64,000 nucleotides of DNA from Coxiella endosymbiont of Amblyomma sculptum (GTDB taxonomy: Bacteria; Pseudomonadota; Gammaproteobacteria; Coxiellales; Coxiellaceae), in NCBI RefSeq assembly GCF_009883795.1, contig NZ_CP033868.1, forward strand, positions 1-64,000, written 5' to 3'. The translations under genes and the position numbers were made by a program. Below, one piece after another: positions 1-12,173 of this stretch (the first letter of the stretch is position 1; every line of letters starts with the position of its first letter). The notes under the pieces were generated by a model. The model did no database searches, had not been told where the DNA came from, and saw only the letters and a program-made list of their open reading frames with translations.

Positions 1-9
1 GGGCCATTC

Positions 10-1131
10 GTGAGATTGTACTTAGTTCGTGAAATGCTTTTAAAACCTTTGCAACAGGTTATTGGAATTATGGAACGAAAACAAATACTGCCCATTCTTT
101 CTAATGTGTTACTTTCTATCGAAAATAATCAACTTTCGATTACAGGAACGGATTTGGAAATAGAATTAAGGGGGGTAGAGAAATTAAACAAACAGGACCA
201 AAAATCCTGCAGACTAACACTGCCGGGAAAAAAATTAATGGATATATGCCGATCATTGCCTGAGAAGGCATCTATTGAATTAACTCAAGATAAAGAAAGA
301 ATAGTATTGCGTTCTGGTCAAAGTCGTTTTGTATTGTCCACTTTCCCTGTTGACACTTTTCCAACTATAGAAAAGATGGAATATCATCTACAATTGACTA
401 TGCCTCAGTGTGTACTATATCGTTTATTACAAAAAACTCATTTTTCCATGGCTTACAACGACGTTCGTTACTATTTGAATGGTCTTCTTCTTGAGATATA
501 TACCAATAAATTACGTACTGTAGCTACTGATGGTCATCGTCTTTCTATTAATACCTCAGAAATTGAAAATACTGTTAAAAGCAAGTTACGGATAATTCTC
601 CCTAGAAAGGGAATTACTGAACTGCTACGACTTCTTACAAACAAAGAAGACTGTATTGTGTTAACAATTGGAAACAACCATGTACGCATTTCTACTGGGG
701 ATTTTGTATTTACTTCTAAATTGATCGAAGGTCGTTTTCCTGATTACGAACGAGTGATTCCGAAAGGTGGTGATAAACAAATCAGAATTGATCGAGATCT
801 CTTAAAACAAGCTATTAATCGAATGGCTATTCTGTGTAATGAGAAATTTAGAGGTATCCGTTTCGAGCTTCGCCATAGGCTACTGCGTATTTCTTCTTAT
901 AATATTGAGCAAGAAATGTCTGAAGAAGAAATTGAAATTGATTATATACAAAATAAAGAATTAGATATTGGATTAAATGTTAATTATTTGCTTGACATTT
1001 TGCGTGTCGTTAATCGTGGAAATATTACACTAACCTTTTCTGACGCAAACAGTGGTGTTTTGATTGCTGAAGACACCACAAGTATGAAACGAATAGATAG
1101 CTCTTTTGTCGTCATGCCTATGCGGCTTTAG
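10..1131 (+). CDS. dnaN: DNA polymerase III beta subunit (sliding clamp)
   Basis: Ring-shaped processivity clamp that tethers the replicative polymerase to DNA. The 373-residue product follows the E. coli clamp over its whole length: LLKPLQQV near residue 10, the RTVATDGHRL block in the middle, GDFIFTSKL-like and GRFPDYERV segments, and the typical C-terminal VVMPMRL. The start is the GTG at 10, because the residues before LLKPLQQV (MRLYLVRE) match the E. coli N-terminus in length; the ATG at 34 would remove conserved sequence. recF begins 5 bases after the stop, so the two are probably co-transcribed. dnaA should lie just upstream of the window. Confidence 0.98.
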   Translation: MRLYLVREMLLKPLQQVIGIMERKQILPILSNVLLSIENNQLSITGTDLEIELRGVEKLNKQDQKSCRLTLPGKKLMDICRSLPEKASIELTQDKERIVLRSGQSRFVLSTFPVDTFPTIEKMEYHLQLTMPQCVLYRLLQKTHFSMAYNDVRYYLNGLLLEIYTNKLRTVATDGHRLSINTSEIENTVKSKLRIILPRKGITELLRLLTNKEDCIVLTIGNNHVRISTGDFVFTSKLIEGRFPDYERVIPKGGDKQIRIDRDLLKQAINRMAILCNEKFRGIRFELRHRLLRISSYNIEQEMSEEEIEIDYIQNKELDIGLNVNYLLDILRVVNRGNITLTFSDANSGVLIAEDTTSMKRIDSSFVVMPMRL

Positions 1132-1136
1132 TTTAG

Positions 1137-2234
1137 ATGCCAAAGATTTTATCGTTGCAGATCAATCAATTTAGAAATTTAAAGGAAGTGGTTATTTCAC
1201 CCACCTCCGGATTTAATCTTTTCTTTGGTCTTAATGGATCTGGAAAAACCAGCGTATTAGAGTCGATCCATTTTTTAGGGGTTGGGCGGTCCTTTCGCAC
1301 ACATTGTAATCAACGACTCATTCAACATACAGCCAATCGTTTTTCTGTATTTGCTACCCTTAAAGAAAAGGAACAACATATTTCTTTGGGAATTGAACAG
1401 TACCGATTAGGAAAGCGTCGCTTAAAAATTAACGGCGAAGAAATTTCTGATCGGTCTTTATTGGCAAAACGACTACCTCTTTGTCCAATAAACGCGATGA
1501 GTCACCGTTTTTTTCTGGATGGTCCTAAGATTCGTCGTCAATTTTTAGACTGCCTATCCTTCCATATGGAACCTAATTTTTTCCCTACCTGGAAGCGCAT
1601 TCGGCGATTGTTAAGACAACGCAATGCAGCTCTTAAGTTACAATTGCCCTTTGACGAAATTACTCAGTGGGATCAAATGTTTTCTGAAGATGCTGAGTGT
1701 ATTCACAAATTGCGAAAAAATATTGTTGCTGAGTTCAACGCTATCTTTTCTCAGATATTGCAATACTTTTTACCCAACGTAATTATTCTTCTCTGTTATT
1801 ATCCGGGTTGGATTGCTAAACAATCTTTATTAAAACAACTTCAATTTAGTCTTAGGAGAGATTTACAATGTGGTTATACTCAAATTGGTCCGCAGCGCGC
1901 CGATTTTCGTCTTTCAATTCAAAAACTTCCGGCTCAAGATGTTTTATCTCAAGGACAACAGAAACTTGTTACTTACGCACTTTACATTTCAAAAGGACTA
2001 TTGTTCAAGAAAAAGAATCAAGCTGCTCCGATTTATTTAATTGATGATTTAACAGCTGAACTGGATATCGAAAAAAGATACCGAGTTGTTGATTTATTAA
2101 TACAATTGAAGTCTCAAGTGTTTATTACAAATACAAACTTTCAAGAAATTGAAATTCCAGATAGTAGCATAGTATTTCATGTACAAAATGGAATTGTTCA
2201 TCCCTTTTCTCTATCACGAAAATCGAATAGCTGA
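1137..2234 (+). CDS. recF: DNA replication and repair protein RecF
   Basis: SMC-like ATPase that loads RecA at single-strand gaps with RecO and RecR. Visible marks are the Walker A motif GLNGSGKTS around residues 31-39, the ABC-type signature LSQGQQKL near residue 275 and the Walker B/D-loop region LIDDLTAELD near residue 303. At 365 residues it has the usual length. It follows dnaN directly and precedes gyrB, the conserved order. Its retention is notable because many strongly reduced symbionts lose recF. Confidence 0.97.
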   Translation: MPKILSLQINQFRNLKEVVISPTSGFNLFFGLNGSGKTSVLESIHFLGVGRSFRTHCNQRLIQHTANRFSVFATLKEKEQHISLGIEQYRLGKRRLKINGEEISDRSLLAKRLPLCPINAMSHRFFLDGPKIRRQFLDCLSFHMEPNFFPTWKRIRRLLRQRNAALKLQLPFDEITQWDQMFSEDAECIHKLRKNIVAEFNAIFSQILQYFLPNVIILLCYYPGWIAKQSLLKQLQFSLRRDLQCGYTQIGPQRADFRLSIQKLPAQDVLSQGQQKLVTYALYISKGLLFKKKNQAAPIYLIDDLTAELDIEKRYRVVDLLIQLKSQVFITNTNFQEIEIPDSSIVFHVQNGIVHPFSLSRKSNS

Positions 2235-2361
2235 TCAATAAGTCAAAGATTATAATTAAGAGAAATTTCTTTTTTCTTTGTAGATTTTCATAAATTTTAA
2301 CTCTTCATATTGTGGGGTATATTTAACAATAAAATATAACAATTATCATCTTTTATGATAA

Positions 2362-4857
<2,496 letters not shown>

Positions 4858-4905
4858 CAAAAGTAGATGTTAAAATAAAAACGAAAATAGTGTTTATACG
4901 ATGTA

Positions 4906-4919
4906 GTTCCTTCAGGAAC
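4906..4919. terminator. Small hairpin between convergent gyrB and rsmD
   Basis: Perfect inverted repeat GTTCCT-TC-AGGAAC in the 137-base gap between the two converging genes. It lacks a clear T-run on either side, so it is at most a weak bidirectional terminator. Confidence 0.3.
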
Positions 4920-4994
4920 GCTTGAGAGATCGTTTCGCGCTGTTCGTCTTTTCTTAATTTGCAGCTTTGAATTCTGTGTGTCGTCGACTTTTTC

Positions 4995-5564
4995 TCAGGA
5001 ACGAAAGAACAATCCGTAGAACAATTTAGTCGTCTTTTTTTCTCGATAACTTTCCCAATTTTTGGGAGGTTTTAATAATGCGTCTTTTTCAGATTCGACA
5101 TAAATATAAGATTCAGGAGCCAGAATATCCATCTTCTCTAACCAGAAAAAAGCTTGATTGATAAGATCTTGATAAAAAGGGGGGTCAAGGAAAACAATAT
5201 TAAACGGAGTATTTTTTATTCCTTGGAAGATATTGTATGGAAATGTTTTTTGGAAGAACTTGACATTTGTAGCGTTTAAAACCGAAGCGTTTTTCTTCAG
5301 ATTTGCAATGACAGATTTTGAACAATCAATAAAAATGCTGTAAGTACAGCCTCGGGATAAGGATTCAAATCCTAATGCTCCACTACCTGCAAACAAATCC
5401 AAACAATAAGAATGTTTGAGATAAGGATGTAGCCAATTGAATAAAGTTTCTCGAATACGATTGGAAGTAGGTCGTAACGTTGGAAGATCAGGAAAAGAAA
5501 TTTTTCTTCCTCGCCATTTTCCACCAACAATCCTTAATTTCCTTTTCTTCGGATGCCTAATCAT
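4995..5564 (-). CDS. rsmD: 16S rRNA (guanine966-N2)-methyltransferase RsmD
   Basis: SAM-dependent enzyme that methylates G966 of 16S rRNA in the small-subunit head. Seen: the N-terminal RIVGGKWRGRKI, the LRPTSNRIRETLFNWL block, the SAM-binding loop LDLFAGSGALGFE and the catalytic NIVFLDPPF motif. At 189 residues it has family length. The ATG at 5564 gives the expected N-terminus, but no Shine-Dalgarno sequence precedes it; instead a terminator-like hairpin with six T residues runs straight into the ATG. In enterobacteria rsmD is divergent from ftsY-ftsE-ftsX-rpoH; here those three fts genes are missing. Confidence 0.96.
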   Translation of the reverse strand: MIRHPKKRKLRIVGGKWRGRKISFPDLPTLRPTSNRIRETLFNWLHPYLKHSYCLDLFAGSGALGFESLSRGCTYSIFIDCSKSVIANLKKNASVLNATNVKFFQKTFPYNIFQGIKNTPFNIVFLDPPFYQDLINQAFFWLEKMDILAPESYIYVESEKDALLKPPKNWESYREKKTTKLFYGLFFRS

Positions 5565-5570
5565 AAAAAA

Positions 5571-5585
5571 CCAGTTTCCAACTGG
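5571..5585 (-). terminator. Terminator-like hairpin abutting the rsmD start
   Basis: On the minus strand a 6-bp stem (CCAGTT-GGA-AACTGG) is followed by six T residues (5570-5565) and then immediately by the rsmD ATG. It has the form of a short Rho-independent terminator but occupies the place where a ribosome-binding site should be. Confidence 0.45.
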
Positions 5586-5631
5586 CTACAAATATTTAAC
5601 TTTTGTTACCGTAAAATAAGATACAAGTTTG

Positions 5632-5655
5632 AAGCCAGAAAATTCTGGCTTTTTC
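5632..5655 (+). terminator. Rho-independent terminator-like hairpin upstream of rpoH
   Basis: Stem of 9 bp (AAGCCAGAA / TTCTGGCTT, 2-base loop) followed by a T-rich run. It lies between divergent rsmD and rpoH, where no plus-strand gene now ends. It may be the leftover terminator of a deleted upstream gene such as ftsX. Confidence 0.5.
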
Positions 5656-5668
5656 TCAGAGAGAATGA

Positions 5669-5674
5669 TATAAT
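5669..5674 (+). promoter_or_regulatory. Candidate -10 element for rpoH
   Basis: Perfect TATAAT 64 bases upstream of the rpoH ATG. The -35 position at optimal spacing (TGGCTT) is poor and overlaps the upstream hairpin, so promoter strength is uncertain. Confidence 0.4.
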
Positions 5675-5737
5675 AGTTATTCGTCCGCAGGGGGATTTAA
5701 AATTTTTAATGTCGTAGTTATTATGGACAATTAACTC

Positions 5738-6610
5738 ATGAATCGATTACTAACACAAGTAGAAGAACAATCATTAGCAGTCGGGAATCTGGGTAGCTAC
5801 GTTAGTTGGATCAATCGAATTCCTATGTTAAGTGTTACGGAAGAATACAATCTGTCTACCCAGTTTCGACAAGATCGTAATTTAGAAGCGGCCAAAAGAC
5901 TTGTCCTGTCTCATCTGAGATTTGTTGTTCGAATCGCTCGAGGGTATACAGGTTATGGTTTGTCTCAAGCGGATTTGATCCAAGAAGGAAACATTGGATT
6001 AATGAAAGCAGTTAGACGATTTGATCCTAAGATAGGTGTTCGTTTAGTATCTTTCGCTGTTCATTGGATTCGTGCCGAAATCCATGAATTTATTCTTAAA
6101 AATTGGCGCATTGTTAAAATCGCTACTACTAAAGCACAAAGAAAGCTCTTTTTTAATCTGCGAAAACATACAAAAAAACAAGGATGGTTTAACGATCAAG
6201 AAGTATCGCTTCTGGCCGAAGAACTTAATGTAAACACCAAAGACGTACGACAAATGGAAGAAAGATTGAACAGTCATGATGAAGCTTTTGACGGAGCTAG
6301 CGATAGTATTGATGACGAGAATTGTGGTGGGCATGGATGCAGCGCACCGGCCTATTATCTAGAGGACAAACGTTATAATCCTGCTCTACAATTAGAACGC
6401 AGTGATTGGTCAGAAGACCAAGAACAACGGCTTCGTAAAGCATTGCAAATATTGGACAAGCGCAGTCAGGACATTTTACATCAGCGTTGGTTAAACGAAA
6501 AAAGACTAACGCTAAACGCATTAGCAGAAAAATATAGCGTTTCAGCCGAGCGCATTCGTCAACTTGAAAAAAATGCTATGCAGAAAATTCGTGAAGCTAT
6601 GACTGTTTAG
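5738..6610 (+). CDS. rpoH: RNA polymerase heat-shock sigma factor (sigma 32)
   Basis: Sigma-70 family factor that directs RNA polymerase to heat-shock promoters. The 290-residue protein has region 2 ([51 protein letters not shown]), the RpoH-specific RpoH box [15 protein letters not shown] around residue 130, and region 4 with the helix-turn-helix [20 protein letters not shown] at the C-terminus. These set it apart from RpoD and RpoS. It normally follows ftsYEX; here it is the first gene after a divergent intergenic region. Confidence 0.97.
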   Translation: MNRLLTQVEEQSLAVGNLGSYVSWINRIPMLSVTEEYNLSTQFRQDRNLEAAKRLVLSHLRFVVRIARGYTGYGLSQADLIQEGNIGLMKAVRRFDPKIGVRLVSFAVHWIRAEIHEFILKNWRIVKIATTKAQRKLFFNLRKHTKKQGWFNDQEVSLLAEELNVNTKDVRQMEERLNSHDEAFDGASDSIDDENCGGHGCSAPAYYLEDKRYNPALQLERSDWSEDQEQRLRKALQILDKRSQDILHQRWLNEKRLTLNALAEKYSVSAERIRQLEKNAMQKIREAMTV

Positions 6611-6746
6611 GTTTTTTAATTTTTATTATCCTCCACTTTTTAAGACTAATTTTTTTTGTTATTTCTTTAGTGTTGGTGCGGTTTACGATGCAAATTTTCA
6701 ATACTGTCTGGTTTTTGGATTCAAAACGCTGTGGGAGGAAAGTCTA

Positions 6747-7661
6747 ATGAAATTTTCAAGACAAACTAGTTTTCAGAAGACTATTCTGGTCTTGCACGAA
6801 TACTGGGATCAACAGGGTTGTATTTTATTGCAACCTCTCGATATCGAAATAGGAGCAGGTACTTTTCATCCTGCTACTTTTTTGCGAGCAATTGGACCTG
6901 AGCCTTGGAGAGCTGCTTATATTCAACCTTCTAGAAGACCAACTGATGGTCGCTACGGAAACAATCCAAATCGAATTCAGCATTATTACCAGTATCAAGT
7001 TGTTTTGAAACCCCCACCAAATAATATCCAGGAACTTTATCTTAATTCATTGGAAGCCTTGGGGGTGGATCTCTTGATCCACGATGTTCGGTTTGTAGAA
7101 GATGATTGGGACGCCCCAACACTGGGGGCTTGGGGAGTTGGCTGGGAGGTTTGGCAAGATGGTATGGAGATTACTCAATTCACTTATTTCCAGCAAGTGG
7201 GTGGTCTTCCATGTAATCCAGTCACAGGAGAAATTACCTATGGATTAGAACGATTAGTCACATTTCTTCAAGGGACGGATAGTGTATTTGATTTGGTTTG
7301 GACAGAAGGATCTTACGGACCAATTACCTATGGACAAATATTTCATCAAAACGAATTGGAAATGTCAGCTTATAATTTTGAACATGCTGATGTAGATGTA
7401 TTATTTAAAAATTTTGATTTTTATGAAAGAGAGGCTAAGAGATTAATTGATATTGGAATTTCTTTGGTGGCCTATGAGATGGTGTTAAAAGCTTCTCATA
7501 CATTTAATCTCTTAGACGCTAGACAAGCTATCTCAGTTATTGAGCGTCAACATTATATCTTACGAATTCGAAAGTTATCGCATGCAGTTGCACAAGCGCA
7601 TTATTTAAAAAGAGAAAAACTTGGCTTTCCGATGTTACACACAGAACAAAAAAAATCATGA
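6747..7661 (+). CDS. glyQ: Glycyl-tRNA synthetase alpha subunit
   Basis: Catalytic subunit of the alpha2beta2 glycyl-tRNA synthetase; it activates glycine and charges tRNA-Gly in the cytoplasm. The class II core is clear: [50 protein letters not shown] and [13 protein letters not shown]. At 304 residues it is standard. A good ribosome-binding site (GGAGGAAAG) precedes the ATG. The stop overlaps the glyS start by four bases (ATGA), implying translational coupling. Confidence 0.98.
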   Translation: MKFSRQTSFQKTILVLHEYWDQQGCILLQPLDIEIGAGTFHPATFLRAIGPEPWRAAYIQPSRRPTDGRYGNNPNRIQHYYQYQVVLKPPPNNIQELYLNSLEALGVDLLIHDVRFVEDDWDAPTLGAWGVGWEVWQDGMEITQFTYFQQVGGLPCNPVTGEITYGLERLVTFLQGTDSVFDLVWTEGSYGPITYGQIFHQNELEMSAYNFEHADVDVLFKNFDFYEREAKRLIDIGISLVAYEMVLKASHTFNLLDARQAISVIERQHYILRIRKLSHAVAQAHYLKREKLGFPMLHTEQKKS

Positions 7662-9724
7662 CCACCAAGGATTTTCTGATGGAAATCGGATGCGAAGAAC
7701 TGCCTCCATTCGCCTTGAAATCAATATCGTACACCTTATCGCAAAATATTATGAAAGAACTTAAAAAATCCAAACTCTCATTTGGATCTATATATCACTA
7801 TGCAACTCCCAGACGATTAGCGGTATTGGTAAAAAATTTAGTTTCAACACAAAAGTCTCGCACTTTAGAGCGTCTAGGACCAAATGTACAGTCAGCCTTT
7901 AGTGAAGATGGGACCCCTACAGAAACATGTTTGGGATTTGCTCGTTCCTGCGGTGTTTCGATAAATCAGTTGCAAACAAAAATGACAGAAAAGGGAAAAT
8001 TTCTTTATTGTTATATTAAACAATCAGGTCAATCCGCTTATGCATTGCTTCCAAAGCTTATTCAATCTGCTGTAAAAAATCTCTCTATCTCTAAAACGAT
8101 GCGTTGGGACAGTATGTCCGGATCTTTTATACGACCTGTACGGTGGATAGTAATGCTTTTGGATAAAAAAATTGTACCGATAACTATTTTAGGTCATACC
8201 GCAAAACGCAAAACATTTGGACATCGTTTTCACCATCCGAAAGCCATTTTTGTTCCTCAACCTCACGACTATCAAGATTTGTTGCTAAATCGTGGAAAGG
8301 TTCTTGCTGATTTCGACAGAAGACGCGAGAAAATTCGAAAATTAATTGAAAAAACAGCCTCCTCAAAAGGAGAAACAGCAATTGATGAGAAACTTCTAGA
8401 AGAAGTGACTGGTATGGTTGAATGGCCCGTTGCATTTTTAGGATGCTTCAAAACGGAATTTCTAAGTTTACCCTCCGAAATATTAATTACCGTAATGCAA
8501 GATTGCCAGCGTTGTTTTCCCATAAAAAATGAAAAAGGAGCTTTGTTGCCTCACTTTATTTTAATCAGCAACATCGAAAGCAAAAATCCTAAATACATCG
8601 TTGAAGGAAATGAACGGGTTATAAATTCGAGATTATCAGACGCTTCTCTTTTTTACAAGAGAGATTTAAAAACACCACTGAAAGATCAGTTACTTAAACT
8701 ATCGGGAATTGTATTTCAAAAACGATTGGGAACGCTGTTAGAAAAGACTACACGTATGTCTAAACTCTCCATTTTTATCGCCAATAAAATAAAAGCCGAT
8801 GAAGAGCTAACGAAAAAAGCAGCGTCATTGGCTAAATGTGATTTGGTCAGCAAAACAGTTTGTGAATTTCCAAGATTACAAGGAATTATAGGCTACTACT
8901 ACACTTTGTGTAATAAGGAATCGGAGACTGTTGCTCAGGCCATTAGAGATCATTATTTGCCTAGATTTTCCGAAGACGACCTGCCAAAAAACTTGGAAGG
9001 TATTTGTGTTGCTCTTGCAGATCGTTTGGACACATTGGTGGGTATTATCGGTATCAATAGTTTGTACACAGGAAATAAAGATCCTTTTGCTCTGCGTCGT
9101 GCAGCTCTTGGAATTTTGCGAATTCTAATTGAAAAAAAACTACCACTCGACTTGTTGGTGTTGTTGAAAAAAACAGAAGAAAATTATATCGATCTACCAA
9201 ACAAAAACGCAGTTTTTCAAACTTTTGAATTTATTATCGAACGGTTGCGTTCTTGGTATCTCGAAAAAAATGTACATTCAGAAATTGTTACCGCAATTCT
9301 CGCTGTTCGTTCGACAGAACCATTAGATTTTGATCGGCGTATTAAAGCTTTACAATATTTTCAAGCTCTTCCTGAAATCAGGATTCTCACAACTGTTAAC
9401 AAACGATTGAACAATATCTTAAAAAAGAAACCAATCGATATAACAATTAATAAAATCGATTTTTCGTTGTTTGATTCCGACATAGAACGTGATCTGACAA
9501 AAGAGCTAACTGCCCGTATTCGATCAATTGGAAATCTGTATAAACAGGTACAATATAAGAGAGTACTGGACGAATTAGCAAAATTAAAAGACCCTATCGA
9601 CAGGTTCTTCGATAGAGTGGTAATAATGACAGACGATAAAAAAAAACGTAACAATCGATTAGCAGTGTTGATTTCTCTGCAACGACTGTTTACAACAATG
9701 GCTGATTTTTCTGTATTATCATAA
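7658..9724 (+). CDS. glyS: Glycyl-tRNA synthetase beta subunit
   Basis: Beta subunit of the tetrameric glycyl-tRNA synthetase, needed for tRNA recognition. It opens with [11 protein letters not shown] and carries the [35 protein letters not shown] and [10 protein letters not shown] blocks plus a C-terminal anticodon-binding (DALR-like) region ending [15 protein letters not shown]. At 688 residues it matches the E. coli length. It is translationally coupled to glyQ. Confidence 0.98.
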   Translation: MTTKDFLMEIGCEELPPFALKSISYTLSQNIMKELKKSKLSFGSIYHYATPRRLAVLVKNLVSTQKSRTLERLGPNVQSAFSEDGTPTETCLGFARSCGVSINQLQTKMTEKGKFLYCYIKQSGQSAYALLPKLIQSAVKNLSISKTMRWDSMSGSFIRPVRWIVMLLDKKIVPITILGHTAKRKTFGHRFHHPKAIFVPQPHDYQDLLLNRGKVLADFDRRREKIRKLIEKTASSKGETAIDEKLLEEVTGMVEWPVAFLGCFKTEFLSLPSEILITVMQDCQRCFPIKNEKGALLPHFILISNIESKNPKYIVEGNERVINSRLSDASLFYKRDLKTPLKDQLLKLSGIVFQKRLGTLLEKTTRMSKLSIFIANKIKADEELTKKAASLAKCDLVSKTVCEFPRLQGIIGYYYTLCNKESETVAQAIRDHYLPRFSEDDLPKNLEGICVALADRLDTLVGIIGINSLYTGNKDPFALRRAALGILRILIEKKLPLDLLVLLKKTEENYIDLPNKNAVFQTFEFIIERLRSWYLEKNVHSEIVTAILAVRSTEPLDFDRRIKALQYFQALPEIRILTTVNKRLNNILKKKPIDITINKIDFSLFDSDIERDLTKELTARIRSIGNLYKQVQYKRVLDELAKLKDPIDRFFDRVVIMTDDKKKRNNRLAVLISLQRLFTTMADFSVLS

Positions 9725-9852
9725 ATTTTTTTGCTAGTGGGTTTTTATACAGATTACCTTTTGTCTTTACTACAAGGCCAATTGTCTGATAGAATTTCGT
9801 TTCTTAGTCTATAGTAAAATATCTTAAATTTATTCTGATTTGAGTTGAAACA

Positions 9853-9987
9853 ATGAAACGTACTTACCAGCCTAGTGTAGTGAAAAGGAGTCGCAAACAT
9901 GGATTTAAGGCAAGAATGTCTACTAAGAATGGTAGAAAGGTGTTAAATCGCCGACGGGCAAAAGGTAGAAAGCGTTTGACAAATTGA
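9853..9987 (+). CDS. rpmH: 50S ribosomal protein L34
   Basis: Very small, very basic large-subunit protein of 44 residues, read directly from the sequence. It has the universal L34 features: MKRTYQPS start, [25 protein letters not shown] end. Its TGA stop overlaps a TTG that is in frame with rnpA, and the rnpA ATG lies 8 bases downstream, so the pair is probably translationally coupled. dnaA is not next to it, unlike in most gammaproteobacteria. Confidence 0.97.
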   Translation: MKRTYQPSVVKRSRKHGFKARMSTKNGRKVLNRRRAKGRKRLTN

Positions 9988-9995
9988 CAACGGGA

Positions 9996-10364
9996 ATGTC
10001 CCGTAACTTTTTGAAATATTGTCGAATTCGCACTACATCTGAGTTTCAGCGAATTTACTTGGAACGTCGGTGTTTTTCCGAAGATTATTTTTCTCTCTAT
10101 TGCCAAAATAATAGTTTTGGTTATTCCCGATTAGGGATAGTAGCGAGCCGAAAAAGTTTAAAGAAATCTACGATGCGCAATCGCGCCAAGAGGATAGTAA
10201 GGGAAGGTTTTCGTACGTTGGGGTATTTTTTACCTTCATTGGATGTTGTTTTTGTCGTTAAATCTCAATCAGAAAAAGCGAGTAAAAAAGAGTTGCGCAA
10301 ATGTATAGATCGATTGCTTCTCAAGTTGATTAAATACTCTTTGAGAGAATTAGCAGTCTTCTGA
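9996..10364 (+). CDS. rnpA: Ribonuclease P protein component
   Basis: Protein cofactor of RNase P, which matures tRNA 5' ends. The signature RNRAKRIVREGFR is present, preceded by RLGIVASRKSLKKS. The likely start is the ATG at 9996 (MSRNFLKYCRIRTTSEF, 122 residues); an in-frame TTG at 9984 overlapping the rpmH stop is the alternative. The ATG sits in the 3-base loop of a 6-bp hairpin (9990-10004), so initiation may depend on ribosomes finishing rpmH. yidD, which often follows rnpA, is absent. Confidence 0.95.
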   Translation: MSRNFLKYCRIRTTSEFQRIYLERRCFSEDYFSLYCQNNSFGYSRLGIVASRKSLKKSTMRNRAKRIVREGFRTLGYFLPSLDVVFVVKSQSEKASKKELRKCIDRLLLKLIKYSLRELAVF

Positions 10365-10397
10365 GTTTGGTTAGGCAGGAGTCTCAAAAAGTAAGTA

Positions 10398-12116
10398 GTG
10401 GATATCAAAAAAACTATTGTATGCATCGTTGTTGTTTTCCTAGCTGTTGCAATCTTTGACGATTGGATGCGCGATTATCCAGGAACGTTTAAGAAAAACT
10501 TCGAGTCAGTATCGGAAAACTCGCAATCAAAAGAAAAAGCACTTACGAGGTGCGTCCTATCAAAACCTACCACCTTACAAAAAATTGAAAACGTTTCGTC
10601 TGTTTCTTCTTTGGATCAAAAAAATTCTTTTCGAGAAATAAGACAAAGAAAAGCACATTTGATTACTATCAGAACAGATGTTTTAGAATTGATCATCGAT
10701 CCTCAAAGAGGAGGGGCTATCATTTCGGCTAAGTTGCTTAAATATCTAGACGAGAAGAAAAGACAACCAATGCAAATTCTAAGCAATAATAGCAAACGTC
10801 TGTATATTGCTCAAAGCGGTTTAATCAACTGGAAGGACAAGACGCCTGTTGTCTTTTGCTGTCCAGAGCAAAAAGACCAATATATTTTGGACAAAAATAA
10901 GAATAAAATCGTTGTACAATTGAAGAACCGAACACCCAAAGGTGTATGCATCAGAAAAATCTATACCGTTTACCGAAATGATTATGCGGTTCGGATTGAC
11001 TATCTAATGCATAATTCGACAAAGAAACCGTGGAAAGGGAGTTTCTGCGCTCAAATTACTCAGAGAGAACCCAGAGTCAAACATCATCATTTTTACGCTC
11101 GAAGTTACAGCGGTGTAGCCATTTCTGATTCACAAACGCCTTACGAGAAGATTACCTATAAAGATATGCAGGAGAAAGATATTGATCGTACCTCGAAAGG
11201 TGGATGGATTGCCGTACAACAACATTATTTTTTGAGTGTTTGGATTCCTGATTCAGATCTTATTTATCACTATTACAGCTGTATACTATCTTCTAGAATC
11301 ATTGGTAACACCTACACTGTTGGATTCATCAGTTCTCCAATGAACGTAGGATCGGGAGAAACGACTATCAGTTGTGCGAAGTTTTATGTTGGTCCTAAAG
11401 AAGTAGAGCGATTAAAAACACTGGCAGAACCAGGTTTGGATCGAACTATTGACTACGGATGGTTTTGGCCAATTTCTGTTCTGTTGTTTCGACTGATGCG
11501 CGCTATCCATTTCGTAGTTAAAAATTGGGGATGGACTATTGTTCTAACAACAACCTTTATCAAAATTGTTTTTTATTGGTTTTCTGCACAAAGTTTCCGG
11601 TCAATGATTCGAATACGCGAAATACAACCTCGTCTACAAGAGCTAAAGAAACGTTACGGTAAAGATCGAAAGTCATTAGGTCGTGCTACTATAGCACTAT
11701 ATCGTACGGAAAAGATTAATCCGTTAGGTGGTTATCTACCTATGTTGATCCAGATTCCAGTTTTTATCGCGTTTTATTATGTAATTATGGAAAGTGTAGA
11801 ATTGCGTCAGGCACCATTCGTTTTCTGGATTCATGATCTGTCTTCTAAAGATCCTTATTATATCCTTCCCATTCTGATGGGCATAGGTATGCTGATTCAG
11901 CAAAAATTATCGTCGGTTTCTTTAGATCCCAAACAACAAAGAATAATGTGGATTTTTCCTGCGATATGCACTACATTTTTTATAAATTTTCCTTCTGGGC
12001 TGGTATTGTATTGGTTAATTAACAGTTTTATTCAAACTTTACAGCAATGGTTTATCCATAGAACTCATACAAATCGCAAAGAAAAATTGAAAATTCTCTG
12101 TAATCGAAAGTCATGA
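10398..12116 (+). CDS. yidC: Membrane protein insertase YidC
   Basis: Inner-membrane insertase acting alone or with SecYEG. N-terminal membrane anchor (IVCIVVVFLAVAIF, residues about 8-21), a large periplasmic domain (about 60-350), then the conserved five-helix core with INPLGGYLPMLIQIPVFIAFYYV near residue 450 and FINFPSGLVLYWLINS near 535. At 572 residues it is full length. The GTG start is chosen because the frame is closed just upstream by a TAA and because MDIKK is a plausible YidC N-terminus; the nearest AGGAG is 16 bases away, unusually far. Confidence 0.97.
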   Translation: MDIKKTIVCIVVVFLAVAIFDDWMRDYPGTFKKNFESVSENSQSKEKALTRCVLSKPTTLQKIENVSSVSSLDQKNSFREIRQRKAHLITIRTDVLELIIDPQRGGAIISAKLLKYLDEKKRQPMQILSNNSKRLYIAQSGLINWKDKTPVVFCCPEQKDQYILDKNKNKIVVQLKNRTPKGVCIRKIYTVYRNDYAVRIDYLMHNSTKKPWKGSFCAQITQREPRVKHHHFYARSYSGVAISDSQTPYEKITYKDMQEKDIDRTSKGGWIAVQQHYFLSVWIPDSDLIYHYYSCILSSRIIGNTYTVGFISSPMNVGSGETTISCAKFYVGPKEVERLKTLAEPGLDRTIDYGWFWPISVLLFRLMRAIHFVVKNWGWTIVLTTTFIKIVFYWFSAQSFRSMIRIREIQPRLQELKKRYGKDRKSLGRATIALYRTEKINPLGGYLPMLIQIPVFIAFYYVIMESVELRQAPFVFWIHDLSSKDPYYILPILMGIGMLIQQKLSSVSLDPKQQRIMWIFPAICTTFFINFPSGLVLYWLINSFIQTLQQWFIHRTHTNRKEKLKILCNRKS

Positions 12117-12173
12117 TAATTTTGTATATCTTTAGAAGAATCGAAAAATCGTATTCTCACGTATTTTGTAGTT

